A model generated the notes under the pieces. That model did no database searches. It had not been told where the DNA came from and saw only the letters and a list, made by a program, of their open reading frames with translations. From assembly GCF_017592555.1 (NCBI RefSeq), contig NZ_JAGFNS010000026.1, positions 1 through 40,727 on the forward strand: 40,727 bases of DNA, read 5' to 3'. Positions 23,945 to 31,566 of the stretch are shown here, one piece after another (position 1 is the stretch's first letter; every line of letters begins with the position of its first letter). Position numbers and translations under genes: made by a program. The DNA comes from Actinoplanes flavus (GTDB lineage: Bacteria; Actinomycetota; Actinomycetes; Mycobacteriales; Micromonosporaceae).

Positions 23945-24175
23945 TCAGTCGGTCCAGCGGAGGAAGCGGTCGAACAGTTCCGAGGCGGGCGCCTGGGGCA
24001 TGTCCCGGGCGGCCTCCTCGAGGTGGTCCCACATCACGATGGCCAGGTCGACGCGACCGTGTTCGCGGGCCAGCTGTTCGCGGGCCGGATCGCACGGCCA
24101 GGCTCGCCCGCAGGAGGCGCAGTCCCATGAGGGCCGGGCGGGGCCGTGCTCCACCCGATCCGCGATCCCGGTCAT
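23945..24175 (-). CDS. Small cysteine-containing hypothetical protein
   Basis: 76 residues from ATG 24175, with GAGGT eight bases upstream. A WDCASCGRAWPCDPAR segment (three Cys at about 19, 22 and 28) suggests a small zinc-binding knuckle. It is followed by a helical C-terminus ending ASELFDRFLRWTD. I recognise this as a small family widespread in actinobacteria, often carried under a misleading flavin reductase name; its function is unknown. It is tail-to-tail with the VWA gene with no spacer. Confidence 0.75.
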   Translation of the reverse strand: MTGIADRVEHGPARPSWDCASCGRAWPCDPAREQLAREHGRVDLAIVMWDHLEEAARDMPQAPASELFDRFLRWTD

Positions 24176-24475
24176 CGCCGGGACCTCGCGCCGCACCGCA
24201 CGGGGCCGCTCCCTCCTGATACGGGCGCCCCGCCACGGCGCCCGTCGTGTCCCACACATTGCGCGTGCATCGTGCACGGGGTCAACCGCCGGACCTCTTG
24301 GCTCGCTGGTCCGGGTGACCCCCGGTCGGGCCATCGGCACCGGTCGCTTCGGCCCGGTCACTGTCGGTCCAACCCGGAAGATCAAGATCCGGGGGTACGA
24401 GGTGAGGGAATCCCGCCCGATATGTACCTTTTTCTGGAACCATGAGGGTCGAGTCTCCGCGCTCGAGGAGGTGAC
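24176..24475. other. 300-bp intergenic region with one strong hairpin
   Basis: No gene is supported. ACGGGCGCC (24221-24229) and GGCGCCCGT (24237-24245) form a perfect 9-bp stem with a 7-nt loop, which could be an operator or attenuator for either divergent gene. The last 100 bases are AT-richer (ATATGTACCTTTTTC near 24420) and probably hold the promoter of the gene at 24476. Confidence 0.45.
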
Positions 24476-25165
24476 ATGACCTACGACGAGGATGCCCGGC
24501 TCTCGTCGGACACTTCCGAGCGGACCGCCCGGCGACGTAGACAGATCGCGATCGGGGTCGCCGGGGCGGCGGCCGTGCTGGGCGGAGCCGGGCTCCTGGC
24601 CACCCAGCTGATGAACGAGTCGCAGCCCGACCGTCCGGAGCCGGCCGCCCTGGCGCCGCAGACCACGTCGGCATCCCCCGAGGCGAGCGCGGACGACCGT
24701 ACCCCGGGAAAGGCGACGAAGCAGGCGGCGCCCATGCGGCGCAGCCCCGCGCCCACACCCGCGGCGAGCCGTCCGGCGAGCCCCGGCCCGGACGCCGCGC
24801 AAGCCTCCTCCGCCATCGCCGACCTGCGGAAACGTTTCGGTTTCGGCGGGCCGGGCATCGCCGAGCGGACCGAACGGCTGGGCTCGGGCACGGTGCACAT
24901 CATGACCGCGCGGAGCGACCTCACCGACGACCGGAAGATGATCGTGTCCGGCGACGACGGCACCGCGGTCGGCGGCGGCGTGCGCTGCACCACGGACGTC
25001 CCGCCCGGCATGGCCATGTCGCCGTCGCCGTCGCCGGAGGCCCTGCTGTGCTGGCGCACGTCGACGGACCGCAGCGTGATCACGATGGCGACCACGGCCG
25101 AGGGCGAACCGTCCACAGCCGACAGCGTCGCCGTCATCCAGCGCGAATGGGACCGCCTCGGCTGA
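24476..25165 (+). CDS. Single-pass membrane protein with a Cys-pair C-terminal domain
   Basis: 229 residues. ATG 24476 follows GAGGAGGTGAC, a strong ribosome site. A basic cytoplasmic N-terminus (RRRRQ) precedes one transmembrane helix at about 24-45. A Pro/Ala/Ser-rich extracytoplasmic linker runs to about 105, then a C-terminal domain with two Cys (GGVRCTTD and LLCWRTSTDRSV) that could form a disulfide. It ends SVAVIQREWDRLG. The C-terminal domain resembles that of the gene at 27377, so the two are paralogues flanking the protease gene. I do not recognise a named family. It converges on the protease gene across a strong terminator. Confidence 0.75.
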   Translation: MTYDEDARLSSDTSERTARRRRQIAIGVAGAAAVLGGAGLLATQLMNESQPDRPEPAALAPQTTSASPEASADDRTPGKATKQAAPMRRSPAPTPAASRPASPGPDAAQASSAIADLRKRFGFGGPGIAERTERLGSGTVHIMTARSDLTDDRKMIVSGDDGTAVGGGVRCTTDVPPGMAMSPSPSPEALLCWRTSTDRSVITMATTAEGEPSTADSVAVIQREWDRLG

Positions 25166-25170
25166 AGCGA

Positions 25171-25203
25171 CAGCGGCGGGACCCCCGAGGGGTCCCGCCG
25201 CTG
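25171..25203. terminator. Bidirectional terminator
   Basis: CAGCGGCGGGACCCC pairs perfectly with GGGGTCCCGCCGCTG over a 3-nt loop, six bases past one stop codon and 15 bases before the stop of the converging protease gene. Confidence 0.85.
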
Positions 25204-25218
25204 GTATCCGACAGATCG

Positions 25219-27171
25219 TCAGGCGACGACCGGGGCGCTGGTGACGCCCAGCACCGTGGCACTGGCCGGAACCATCACCCGGTAGGTCTGGCCGGAGACC
25301 AGGCCGGTGACCGTGACCTTGACCGGGGAGACGCTCGCCGTGTACTTGCCGACGGTGGTCCAGGTGCCACGGACGTTCTGCTGGATCTCGGCCGGCTTGC
25401 CGACGGCGCCGGTCAGGGTGACCGCCAGCTGACCCTTCGCCGTCCGGACCACGGTGACCGCCGAGCGCACCTTGTAGGTGACCGGCGCCGAGGTCGCGGC
25501 CTCGCTCGTGGTGGTGGCGACCGCCTTGAGGACGAGCTGGTAGCTCCCCTTGGCGGTGCGGGTCACCGGGACGGTGCCGGCGGCGCTGGTGGTGGCGTTG
25601 GTGCACTGCTGCGCGGCGGCGCCCCCGGTGACGCAGATCTGGACCGGCTTGCCCGCCCACGCCTTGCCGCCGGCCTTGACGGTGAACGTGGTGGTCACGT
25701 TGGTGCCGTAGACGACCTCGCCGGCGGTGACGTTGGCGGTGATCACCGGCTTGACCTTCACCACGGTCGGGCTCGGCGACGGAGCCTTGGTCGGCGCGGT
25801 CGTCGGAGCCTTCGTCGGCGCAGTGGTCGGCGCGGTGGTCGGGGCCTTCGTCGGCGCGGTGGTCGGAGCGCTCGTCGGCGCCGTCGTGGGTGCGCTCGTC
25901 GGAGCCTTGGTCGGCGCCGTCGTGGGTGCGGTCGTCGGAGCCGTGGTGGGAGCGGTGGTCGGCGCGCTGATGGTGGCGAGCGCCGCGGCCGCGTCGATCC
26001 GGCCGTTGCCGAAGTCGTTGTCGAAACCGGCCGTGCCCAGGTCGGCCGCCGACTTCTCCAGAGCGGTCTCGATCTGGTCCGGGGTGAGGCTCGACCGGTA
26101 GCCCTTGAGCAGCGCGGCCACCGCGGCGACGTGCGGGGCGGCCATCGAGGTGCCGTTCAGGGTGGAGTATCCGGAGCCCAGCGCGGTCGGGTAGGTGCTC
26201 AGGATGCCGCTGCCCGGGGCGGCCACGTCGACGTAGGCGCCGGCGTTCGAGTAGCCGGCCACCTTGTCGGCGGAGTCGGTCGCGGCCACCGCGACGACCC
26301 CCTCGTCGGCGCCCGGGTACGAGATGGGGCTGCCCTGCTGACGGCTGTTGCCGGCGGCGGCGATCACCGTGACGCCCTTGCTGCGGGCGTACGTGATCGC
26401 GTTGCTCACCGCGGACACCTTCGACGTGGAGCCCAGCGACATGTTGATCACCTGGGCGCCGTTGTCGGCGGCCCAGACGATGCCCTCGGCGGTGTCCGAC
26501 ATGTTGCCGCTGCCGTTGGCGCCCAGCACCTTGACCGGCAGGATCCTCACGTCCGGCGCGATGCCCGAGACACCCACGCCGTTGCCCGTCACCGCGGCGA
26601 TGGTGCCGGCCACGTGTGTGCCGTGCCCGTTGCCGTCGGTGCTGGTCCCGGCGGCGTTGGCGATGGCGTCGTAGCCGCGCAGCACGTTGGCGGCCAGGTC
26701 CGGGTGGGCGGCGTCCACACCGGTGTCGATGACCGCCACGGTGACGCCGGAGCCGGTCGAGCGCTGCCACGCCTCGGCCGTACGGATCTTGGTGAAGTCC
26801 CACTGCTGCGCCCGGTAGGGGTCGGAGCCGGTGGGGACGCCGAGCGCGTACACCGGGGCGTCGATCTCGACACCGACGGCGTTCTCCGTCTTCTGTGCCT
26901 CCTTGACCAGCTTCACCGCGGACGCCTTGTCGGTGGCCTCCCTGACGGTGACGACCGGCCGCCCGTCCGCGTCGATCGTGGTCGACACGACCCGTGCGGG
27001 CTGCGCCTCGGTCACCACGTCCGGGACGATCCGCTCCGGTTCCGCGGTCAGGCCGTAGGTGACCGGGGCCCAGTCCGCGCTGCCGGTCGGCAGGGCGAAC
27101 ACGCCGACCGCGGCGAACGCGCCCAGGGCGACGGCGCCGACGGCGTACCTGCTGATCGTGGCCTTGTTCAA
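25219..27171 (-). CDS. Secreted subtilisin-like serine protease (S8)
   Basis: 650 residues from TTG 27171, which follows GGGGAGGAA by six bases and gives an N-terminus MNKATISRYAVGAVALGAFAAVG, a signal-type hydrophobic stretch. A propeptide-like region (about 35-125) is followed by the S8 domain. The triad is D149 (VIDTGVD), H183 (NGHGTHVAGT) and S342 (NGTSMAAPH); the oxyanion Asn is N275. A long Thr/Ala/Pro/Lys linker (402-470) leads to two beta-rich Ig-like domains, the first with a Cys pair (QICVTGG, QQCTN). Expected to be exported and cell-wall associated or released. Both neighbours encode paralogous membrane proteins that could be substrates, inhibitors or anchors; that is inference. 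Confidence 0.92.
   Translation of the reverse strand: MNKATISRYAVGAVALGAFAAVGVFALPTGSADWAPVTYGLTAEPERIVPDVVTEAQPARVVSTTIDADGRPVVTVREATDKASAVKLVKEAQKTENAVGVEIDAPVYALGVPTGSDPYRAQQWDFTKIRTAEAWQRSTGSGVTVAVIDTGVDAAHPDLAANVLRGYDAIANAAGTSTDGNGHGTHVAGTIAAVTGNGVGVSGIAPDVRILPVKVLGANGSGNMSDTAEGIVWAADNGAQVINMSLGSTSKVSAVSNAITYARSKGVTVIAAAGNSRQQGSPISYPGADEGVVAVAATDSADKVAGYSNAGAYVDVAAPGSGILSTYPTALGSGYSTLNGTSMAAPHVAAVAALLKGYRSSLTPDQIETALEKSAADLGTAGFDNDFGNGRIDAAAALATISAPTTAPTTAPTTAPTTAPTKAPTSAPTTAPTSAPTTAPTKAPTTAPTTAPTKAPTTAPTKAPSPSPTVVKVKPVITANVTAGEVVYGTNVTTTFTVKAGGKAWAGKPVQICVTGGAAAQQCTNATTSAAGTVPVTRTAKGSYQLVLKAVATTTSEAATSAPVTYKVRSAVTVVRTAKGQLAVTLTGAVGKPAEIQQNVRGTWTTVGKYTASVSPVKVTVTGLVSGQTYRVMVPASATVLGVTSAPVVA
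25762..25968 (-). repeat. TAP-type coding repeat in the protease linker
   Basis: About 17 imperfect 12-bp units encode APTT, APTK or APTS in the linker between the catalytic and C-terminal domains. Such Thr/Pro linkers span the cell wall and are often glycosylated. The array is prone to length change by slippage. Confidence 0.85.
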
Positions 27172-27376
27172 AACGGGTTCCTCCCCCTCGGACGACGTGG
27201 CCCAGACTTGGGGGTGAGGAGTGCGATGGCCGTTCTCGGACAGGTGCCAAACAGGAGCAGGGGTATCGAATTCCGCGGCAGCCGCCTGGTTTTGGACCCA
27301 TATGTCGGAATCACTGCGACGATGAGGTGAGGGCCCGGGAAGGGTTCCGTACCCGAGACGCAGAAGGACGGCGGAA

Positions 27377-28138
27377 ATGACCACTCGTGATGACGATCGG
27401 CCCGGTGACGACAGCGGCCCCACGCCACCGGCCCGGCGTCGCCCGGGTCAGCGCCGCGCCCTGGCCGTGGCGGGAGTCGCCGGCCTGGCCGCCGTGCTCG
27501 GCGGGGCCGCCTACGTGACGACCTCCGCGATCGTGTCGAGAGACTCGGCCACCACCACGGACGAGGCCGCACCGGCACCGCCGGTCATCCCGGCGACCGG
27601 CCTGCCCAGCGCGCCGAAGGAGGTCGAGCCCGCCGCCCCGGCGACCACGACCCGGGAGGCACGTGAGTCCAAGCCGTCGCCGACGATTCCCACCACCGAC
27701 GTCACCGGAAAACCCCTCTCCGAGGAGGTCCGGAAACGGATCAGGGAAGCCCGCCGGAAGATGGCCGAGGACGGCGTCGCGGTCCAGCATCCCGTCACGG
27801 CCAAAGCCGTCGCACCGCTCCGGGATGTGCAGTCGACCACCGAGGGTTCCTTCGCCGAAGGCGGCATGATCCGGCTCCTGTCGGCCCGCGGAGACCTCAC
27901 CGGTCAGCGCGAGCTCTCCGGCGTCGCCGGGGGGATCGAGAAGTACGGGAACGTGTCCTGCTCGCAGACGTTCAAATTCGCCACCAGCCCCCGGCCGGAG
28001 AAGAAGCCGAACCTGCTGATGTGCTGGCGGGCCACTCCGGACAAGAGCGTGGCGGCGATCATGGTCGATCCGAAGGGGAATCCGTCCCGGGCGAAGGCGG
28101 TCGCCGCGATCCAGAAGAAGTGGAAGACCATGGACTGA
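27377..28138 (+). CDS. Single-pass membrane protein, paralogue of the 24476 gene
   Basis: 253 residues from ATG 27377, with an AAGGA ribosome site nearby. It has a basic, Pro-rich cytoplasmic start and one transmembrane helix at about 28-50. A Pro/Thr/Ala linker and a Lys/Arg-rich helix (SEEVRKRIREARRKMAEDG) lead to a C-terminal domain with two Cys (NVSCSQT and LLMCWRATPDKSV). SARGDLTGQR and MCWRATPDKSV align with TARSDLTDDR and LCWRTSTDRSV in the 24476 gene. It diverges from the protease gene, the starts being 205 bp apart. The shared domain is not one I can name. Confidence 0.75.
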   Translation: MTTRDDDRPGDDSGPTPPARRRPGQRRALAVAGVAGLAAVLGGAAYVTTSAIVSRDSATTTDEAAPAPPVIPATGLPSAPKEVEPAAPATTTREARESKPSPTIPTTDVTGKPLSEEVRKRIREARRKMAEDGVAVQHPVTAKAVAPLRDVQSTTEGSFAEGGMIRLLSARGDLTGQRELSGVAGGIEKYGNVSCSQTFKFATSPRPEKKPNLLMCWRATPDKSVAAIMVDPKGNPSRAKAVAAIQKKWKTMD

Positions 28139-28150
28139 TCCGCAAGCACT

Positions 28151-28186
28151 GAAGCGGCCTGGAGCAGATGAGCTCCAGGCCGCTTC
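28151..28186. terminator. Bidirectional terminator
   Basis: Perfect 15-bp arms GAAGCGGCCTGGAGC and GCTCCAGGCCGCTTC with a 6-nt loop, 12 bases after the stop at 28138, between converging genes. Confidence 0.85.
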
Positions 28187-28201
28187 GCTGTCTTCGCCGG
28201 A

Positions 28202-28227
28202 CGGTCCGGGGCGACCGCCCCGGACCG
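28202..28227 (-). terminator. Second hairpin, serving the IPT/TIG protein gene
   Basis: CGGTCCGGGGCG and CGCCCCGGACCG form a perfect 12-bp inverted repeat with a 2-nt loop, 20 bases beyond the stop of the minus-strand gene. Confidence 0.7.
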
Positions 28228-28247
28228 CCTGGACGCTTTAGCCGGGA

Positions 28248-29492
28248 TCAGTACGGCGCGACGGTGAACGTGGCACCGCTGGTGAGGGCGGTCTTGGTGT
28301 AGTCCGCCGGAGCCAGACCGAAATCGGCGTTGCTGACCACAGTGAGCGTGTAAGTGCCGTCGGGAACGGGACCGGACGCGCTGGCGCCGGTGGTGGGGTT
28401 GAGCCCGTAGCCAAGGTCCATACCGCAGATCAGTTCACGGTCACTGATCACTGCCACGGAACCGCACTGGGCGACCGGCCCGACGGTGTAATCCGTGGCT
28501 CCCGGCGTGTAGTCGCCATTGACCAGGAACACTTGCGAATCAGTTCGGTCGGCAGCAAGTGCGGCAGCGGCTGTCGACCCGATACCACCGGCCGGGTCGA
28601 AGCTCAGATCGGTGAAGCCGGAGCCCATCACATCGACGTAGACGATGGCACTGGTGGCGGGGGCAACCGGGCCGGCAGCGGTGTTCGGCGAGATTTCGAT
28701 GCCATTGGAGTAGGCGTAATAGAAGGGCGAAGCGGCTGCCGCACTAGTCACCGTGCCGGCCGAAGTGGTCACCGCCAGGGTCGCGTCACCCGGCTTCCCG
28801 GCCGGCACCGTCGCCTTGAACGAGGTGGTGGTGGGGCTGGTGATGCCGGTCAGCGGAACCCCTCCGAGGGTGGCGCTGATCGCGGTGGCCGTGGTCGGGA
28901 AGTTCGTTCCCGTCACCGTGATCTGGTTGCCACCGACCGTCATGCCGCTCTCCGGGCTGATGCCGGTCAACGTCGCCGGCGCGCCGACGGTGTAGCTGGC
29001 GGTGCCGAGGGTCAGATCGGCGGTCGTGGCACCACCGTAAATGCAGACGTTGTACTTCTGGGCCACCCCATTGGCGCCGAGCAGCACATTGGTAGGAAGA
29101 CCGACCATGGCCTTGTTGTTCGTCACCTTGGTGGCAGTGACGCCGGTGGAGATGATGGTGGTGGCACCGGCGGCGGTGGCGGCACCGACATTGTCCGTGA
29201 GCAAGCTCCCGTTCAGCGGGCATGTGGCAACCGACAGGGCAGCCTTCAGCGTCGTGGGAGCGCCGGAAAGCCATGCCGTCGTGGCATGGGAAGCGGTGAT
29301 GGTGACCGCTTGTACGGGCTTGGTCGCCGGGTCGCTGGTGCCCGGGCCGAAGGCGGAGCTCAGAGTCAGGGTCACCGCGGCCGCCGAGGCCGGGGTCACC
29401 ACCGCCGCGACAACGGTCGCGGTGGCCGCCGCCGTAGCGATTCCGCCGCGGAGAATCCGCCGGCGGGTGCTGCTGTAAGTGGTCTCGCTCAT
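28248..29492 (-). CDS. Secreted IPT/TIG-domain protein
   Basis: 414 residues. ATG 29492 follows CAGGAGGACATCGC, a good ribosome site. The signal peptide (TRRRILRGG then an Ala/Thr/Val stretch ending ASA) has twin arginines and may use the Tat route. The mature protein is low in charge and rich in Thr/Ala/Gly/Ser. An IPT/TIG immunoglobulin-like repeat is clear at about 175-260 (ITGISPESGMTVGG-like start, ITVTGTNFP, GKPGDATLAVTTSAGT). Cysteine pairs are likely disulfides. No catalytic motif is visible; a surface or matrix protein is likely. Base composition is a little less GC-rich than its neighbours. Confidence 0.8.
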   Translation of the reverse strand: MSETTYSSTRRRILRGGIATAAATATVVAAVVTPASAAAVTLTLSSAFGPGTSDPATKPVQAVTITASHATTAWLSGAPTTLKAALSVATCPLNGSLLTDNVGAATAAGATTIISTGVTATKVTNNKAMVGLPTNVLLGANGVAQKYNVCIYGGATTADLTLGTASYTVGAPATLTGISPESGMTVGGNQITVTGTNFPTTATAISATLGGVPLTGITSPTTTSFKATVPAGKPGDATLAVTTSAGTVTSAAAASPFYYAYSNGIEISPNTAAGPVAPATSAIVYVDVMGSGFTDLSFDPAGGIGSTAAAALAADRTDSQVFLVNGDYTPGATDYTVGPVAQCGSVAVISDRELICGMDLGYGLNPTTGASASGPVPDGTYTLTVVSNADFGLAPADYTKTALTSGATFTVAPY

Positions 29493-29693
29493 GCGATGTC
29501 CTCCTGCGGTCTGAACCGCGCGAGTCGGAAATTGTGCCCGATTCAGGAGCGAACGCTGGTCGGGCGGTCTCGCCGGAATCGTAACTATTCGTGCGGCTCT
29601 AGTAGGACAAAGCGCGAAAGATCCTCATAGACCAGACAATGTCCTGGACGGACCGCTACGATCCGGGAACCCGAACAGCACCGCACGACCGTG
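29493..29693. other. Divergent intergenic region
   Basis: Besides the ribosome site of the minus-strand gene I see only AT-richer sequence around 29575-29650 that may hold its promoter, and distant AGGAC/GTCCT halves near 29607 and 29641. No gene is supported. Confidence 0.4.
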
Positions 29694-29723
29694 TTGACAC
29701 TCGGCGATCGACTGCGCTAGGTT
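29694..29723 (+). promoter_or_regulatory. Sigma-70-type promoter of the Nudix-J-VWA-PurA operon
   Basis: TTGACA at 29694-29699, an 18-bp spacer and TAGGTT at 29718-29723. This is the best -35/-10 pair in the window and implies transcription starting near 29730, about 35 bp before the first start codon. Confidence 0.7.
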
Positions 29724-29734
29724 CGTCTCACATC

Positions 29735-29753
29735 GAGTCTTACTCAATCTGAG
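29735..29753 (+). promoter_or_regulatory. Three-half-site operator before the Nudix regulator gene
   Basis: GAGTcttACTCAatcTGAG contains two overlapping palindromes, GAGT-N3-ACTC and CTCA-N3-TGAG, that share the central half. It lies between the predicted transcription start and the ribosome site, where a bound repressor would block transcription. The gene downstream encodes a Nudix/winged-helix regulator, so autoregulation is likely. Confidence 0.6.
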
Positions 29754-29764
29754 AAGGATGGATC

Positions 29765-30514
29765 ATGGACGAGGCGAGCTTCCTGGCCGGCTACGATCCC
29801 CGGGACTACCCGGCTGTCGCCGTGACCGTCGATGTCGTGGCCCTGACCATCCGGGACGGCAAGCTCAGCGTCCTCCTCGTCGAGCGCGGCGAGCAGCCCT
29901 TCGCCGGCCACCGGGCGCTGCCAGGCGGCTTCGTCCGCGAGGAGACGCTCGACCGGGCGGCGCTGCGGGAGCTGGCCGAGGAGACCGGGCTGACCCCGGG
30001 CGAGGACGATCTCGACCGTGTCCATCTGGAGCAGCTGAAGACGTATGGGAATCCGGGCCGTGACCCCCGGATGCGCGTGGTCTCGGCGGCCTACCTGGCG
30101 TTCGCGCCGAGCCTGCCCGAGCCGACGGCCGGCAGTGACGCGGCGCGCGCCTACTGGGTGCCGGTGGAGGAGGCGAAGGATCTGGCCTTCGACCACGACG
30201 AGATCCTCGCCGACGGGCTGGAGCGGGCGCGGGCGAAGCTGGAGTACACGCCGCTCGCCACGGCGTTCGCCGGGCCCGAGTTCACGATCGGCGAGCTGCG
30301 GCAGGTCTATGCGGCGGTGTGGGGCGAGGAGCTGCACGCCGGCAATTTCCACCGGAAGGTGCTGTCGGTTCCGGGCTTCGTGGAGAGCACCGGCGAGACG
30401 ACGGCGAGGGGCGGGGAGCGGGGCGGGCCGCGGGCGAAGCTGTACCGGGCCGGTGACGCCCGGCTGTTGCACCCGGCGCTGCTCCGGCCGACCAGGGAGG
30501 ACCGGGTGCGATGA
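29765..30514 (+). CDS. Nudix-domain / winged-helix regulator (NrtR-like)
   Basis: 249 residues from ATG 29765, with GAGAAGGA seven bases upstream. A complete Nudix box runs from G54 to L76 (GX5EX7REUXEEXGU intact, ending RELAEETGL). The C-terminal ~90 residues (FTIGELRQVYAAVWGEELHAGNFHRKVL, then GPRAKLYRAGD) form the winged-helix domain of NrtR-type regulators. In that family the Nudix domain binds ADP-ribose or a related nucleotide and releases DNA. Because the box is intact, residual hydrolysis is possible. NAD genes are absent here, so the effector may be the product of the PurA-like enzyme; that is inference. The stop overlaps the next start as ATGA. Confidence 0.87.
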   Translation: MDEASFLAGYDPRDYPAVAVTVDVVALTIRDGKLSVLLVERGEQPFAGHRALPGGFVREETLDRAALRELAEETGLTPGEDDLDRVHLEQLKTYGNPGRDPRMRVVSAAYLAFAPSLPEPTAGSDAARAYWVPVEEAKDLAFDHDEILADGLERARAKLEYTPLATAFAGPEFTIGELRQVYAAVWGEELHAGNFHRKVLSVPGFVESTGETTARGGERGGPRAKLYRAGDARLLHPALLRPTREDRVR

Positions 30515-31554
30515 GCGGATTCCGGGGCGCGGCCACAGCCTGGCCGTCCATCGAGGAGACCGGCACGGCGAGCGCTGCCACCAGAGGTGCCAGCACGAAG
30601 AGCCTGGAGATCGGGTTCGACGAGGCGGTCGCGCGGATCATGGCGGCGGCCAGTTTCGGGGACCTGCTCTACGGTGCCACCGACAGCGGATCCGGTCGGA
30701 ATCGCGCGGGGTACGCGTACAAGAGATGGGCGAAGCTGGTCCACCCGGACGCGGTGAGCGCGGGTCGGCGGGCGACCGCGACGGACGCCTTCGCCAAGCT
30801 CTCCGCCCTCTACAAGCAGAAGCCGGCGGTGCCGGTGCTGCACGGGCGCCGGCGGGCCTACCGGATGGACGCGGTGCTCGCCCACGGTGACCTCGCGGAG
30901 CTGTACGCCGACGGCCAGGCCGTCATCAAGATCCCCCGGCATCCGGGTGACAGCGACCTGATGGAGGTCGAGGCCGCCACGCTCCAGAGATTGTGGCGGG
31001 ACGGCGATCCCCGGTTCCGGCCCTACGCGGCCCGGCTGATCGAGAGCTTCGTCTACGAGGACGAGCGGCGCTGCCGGCGCCGGGTGAACGTGCTGGAGCG
31101 GCAGGACGGCATGGTCAGCCTGGCTCACGTGAAGGAAGCGACGCCGCAGGAAGTGCTCTGGATCTGGCGCCGGCTGCTGACCGGTTTGGGCTGGGCGCAC
31201 CGGGCCGGAGTCACGCACGGGGCGCTCCTGGAGGAGCACGTGCTGATCCATCGGGAGATGCGCGGCCTGGTGATCATCGACTGGTGCTATGCGGGACATC
31301 GACCTAGGGCGATAGTGAAAGCACGGCAGTCGGCCTACCCGCCGGAGGTGCTGAACGACAGGCTCGCTGGTCCCGCCACCGACATCTACATGGCGACCGG
31401 GCTGATCACGCGGCTGATGGGGTCGCGGATGCCCGAGCCGCTGCGGCGGTTCGCCGCCGGATGCACCTATGACGCGCCGCGGATGCGGCCGCAGGACGCC
31501 TGGGCGCTGCTGGGCGAACTCGACGACATCATCCCCCAGCGGTACCGGAACTGA
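30511..31554 (+). CDS. J-domain / protein kinase-like (pseudokinase) protein
   Basis: 347 residues. An N-terminal J-like domain has the Hsp70-stimulating HPD motif at 78-80 (YKRWAKLVHPDAVS). A protein-kinase fold follows: lysine K140 (AVIKIPR), a helix-C glutamate near 152-154, and helix F as DIYMATGLITRLMG. The catalytic loop HRDLKPEN is replaced by HGALLEEH from H236, losing the catalytic Asp and Asn. The DFG site is IDW (D257). Phosphotransfer is therefore doubtful; ATP binding or an atypical transfer remains possible. The start overlaps the Nudix stop by four bases; a later start inside the first 35 residues cannot be excluded. It may recruit DnaK to the operon's other products, which is inference. 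Confidence 0.8.
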   Translation: MSGFRGAATAWPSIEETGTASAATRGASTKSLEIGFDEAVARIMAAASFGDLLYGATDSGSGRNRAGYAYKRWAKLVHPDAVSAGRRATATDAFAKLSALYKQKPAVPVLHGRRRAYRMDAVLAHGDLAELYADGQAVIKIPRHPGDSDLMEVEAATLQRLWRDGDPRFRPYAARLIESFVYEDERRCRRRVNVLERQDGMVSLAHVKEATPQEVLWIWRRLLTGLGWAHRAGVTHGALLEEHVLIHREMRGLVIIDWCYAGHRPRAIVKARQSAYPPEVLNDRLAGPATDIYMATGLITRLMGSRMPEPLRRFAAGCTYDAPRMRPQDAWALLGELDDIIPQRYRN

Positions 31555-31566
31555 GGAGAGAGCGAC

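Noticed and set aside
23945..27301. A minus-strand frame of over 1,100 codons
   Set aside because: It is antisense to the 24476 gene and out of frame with the subtilisin gene on the same strand; most of it is Arg/Gly/His/Asp shadow sequence. Only its last 76 residues (23945-24175) are a real gene.
28248..29492. Surface-anchored (LPXTG) adhesin
   Set aside because: No LPXTG motif, hydrophobic tail or basic C-terminus; the protein ends TFTVAPY, so it is probably released.
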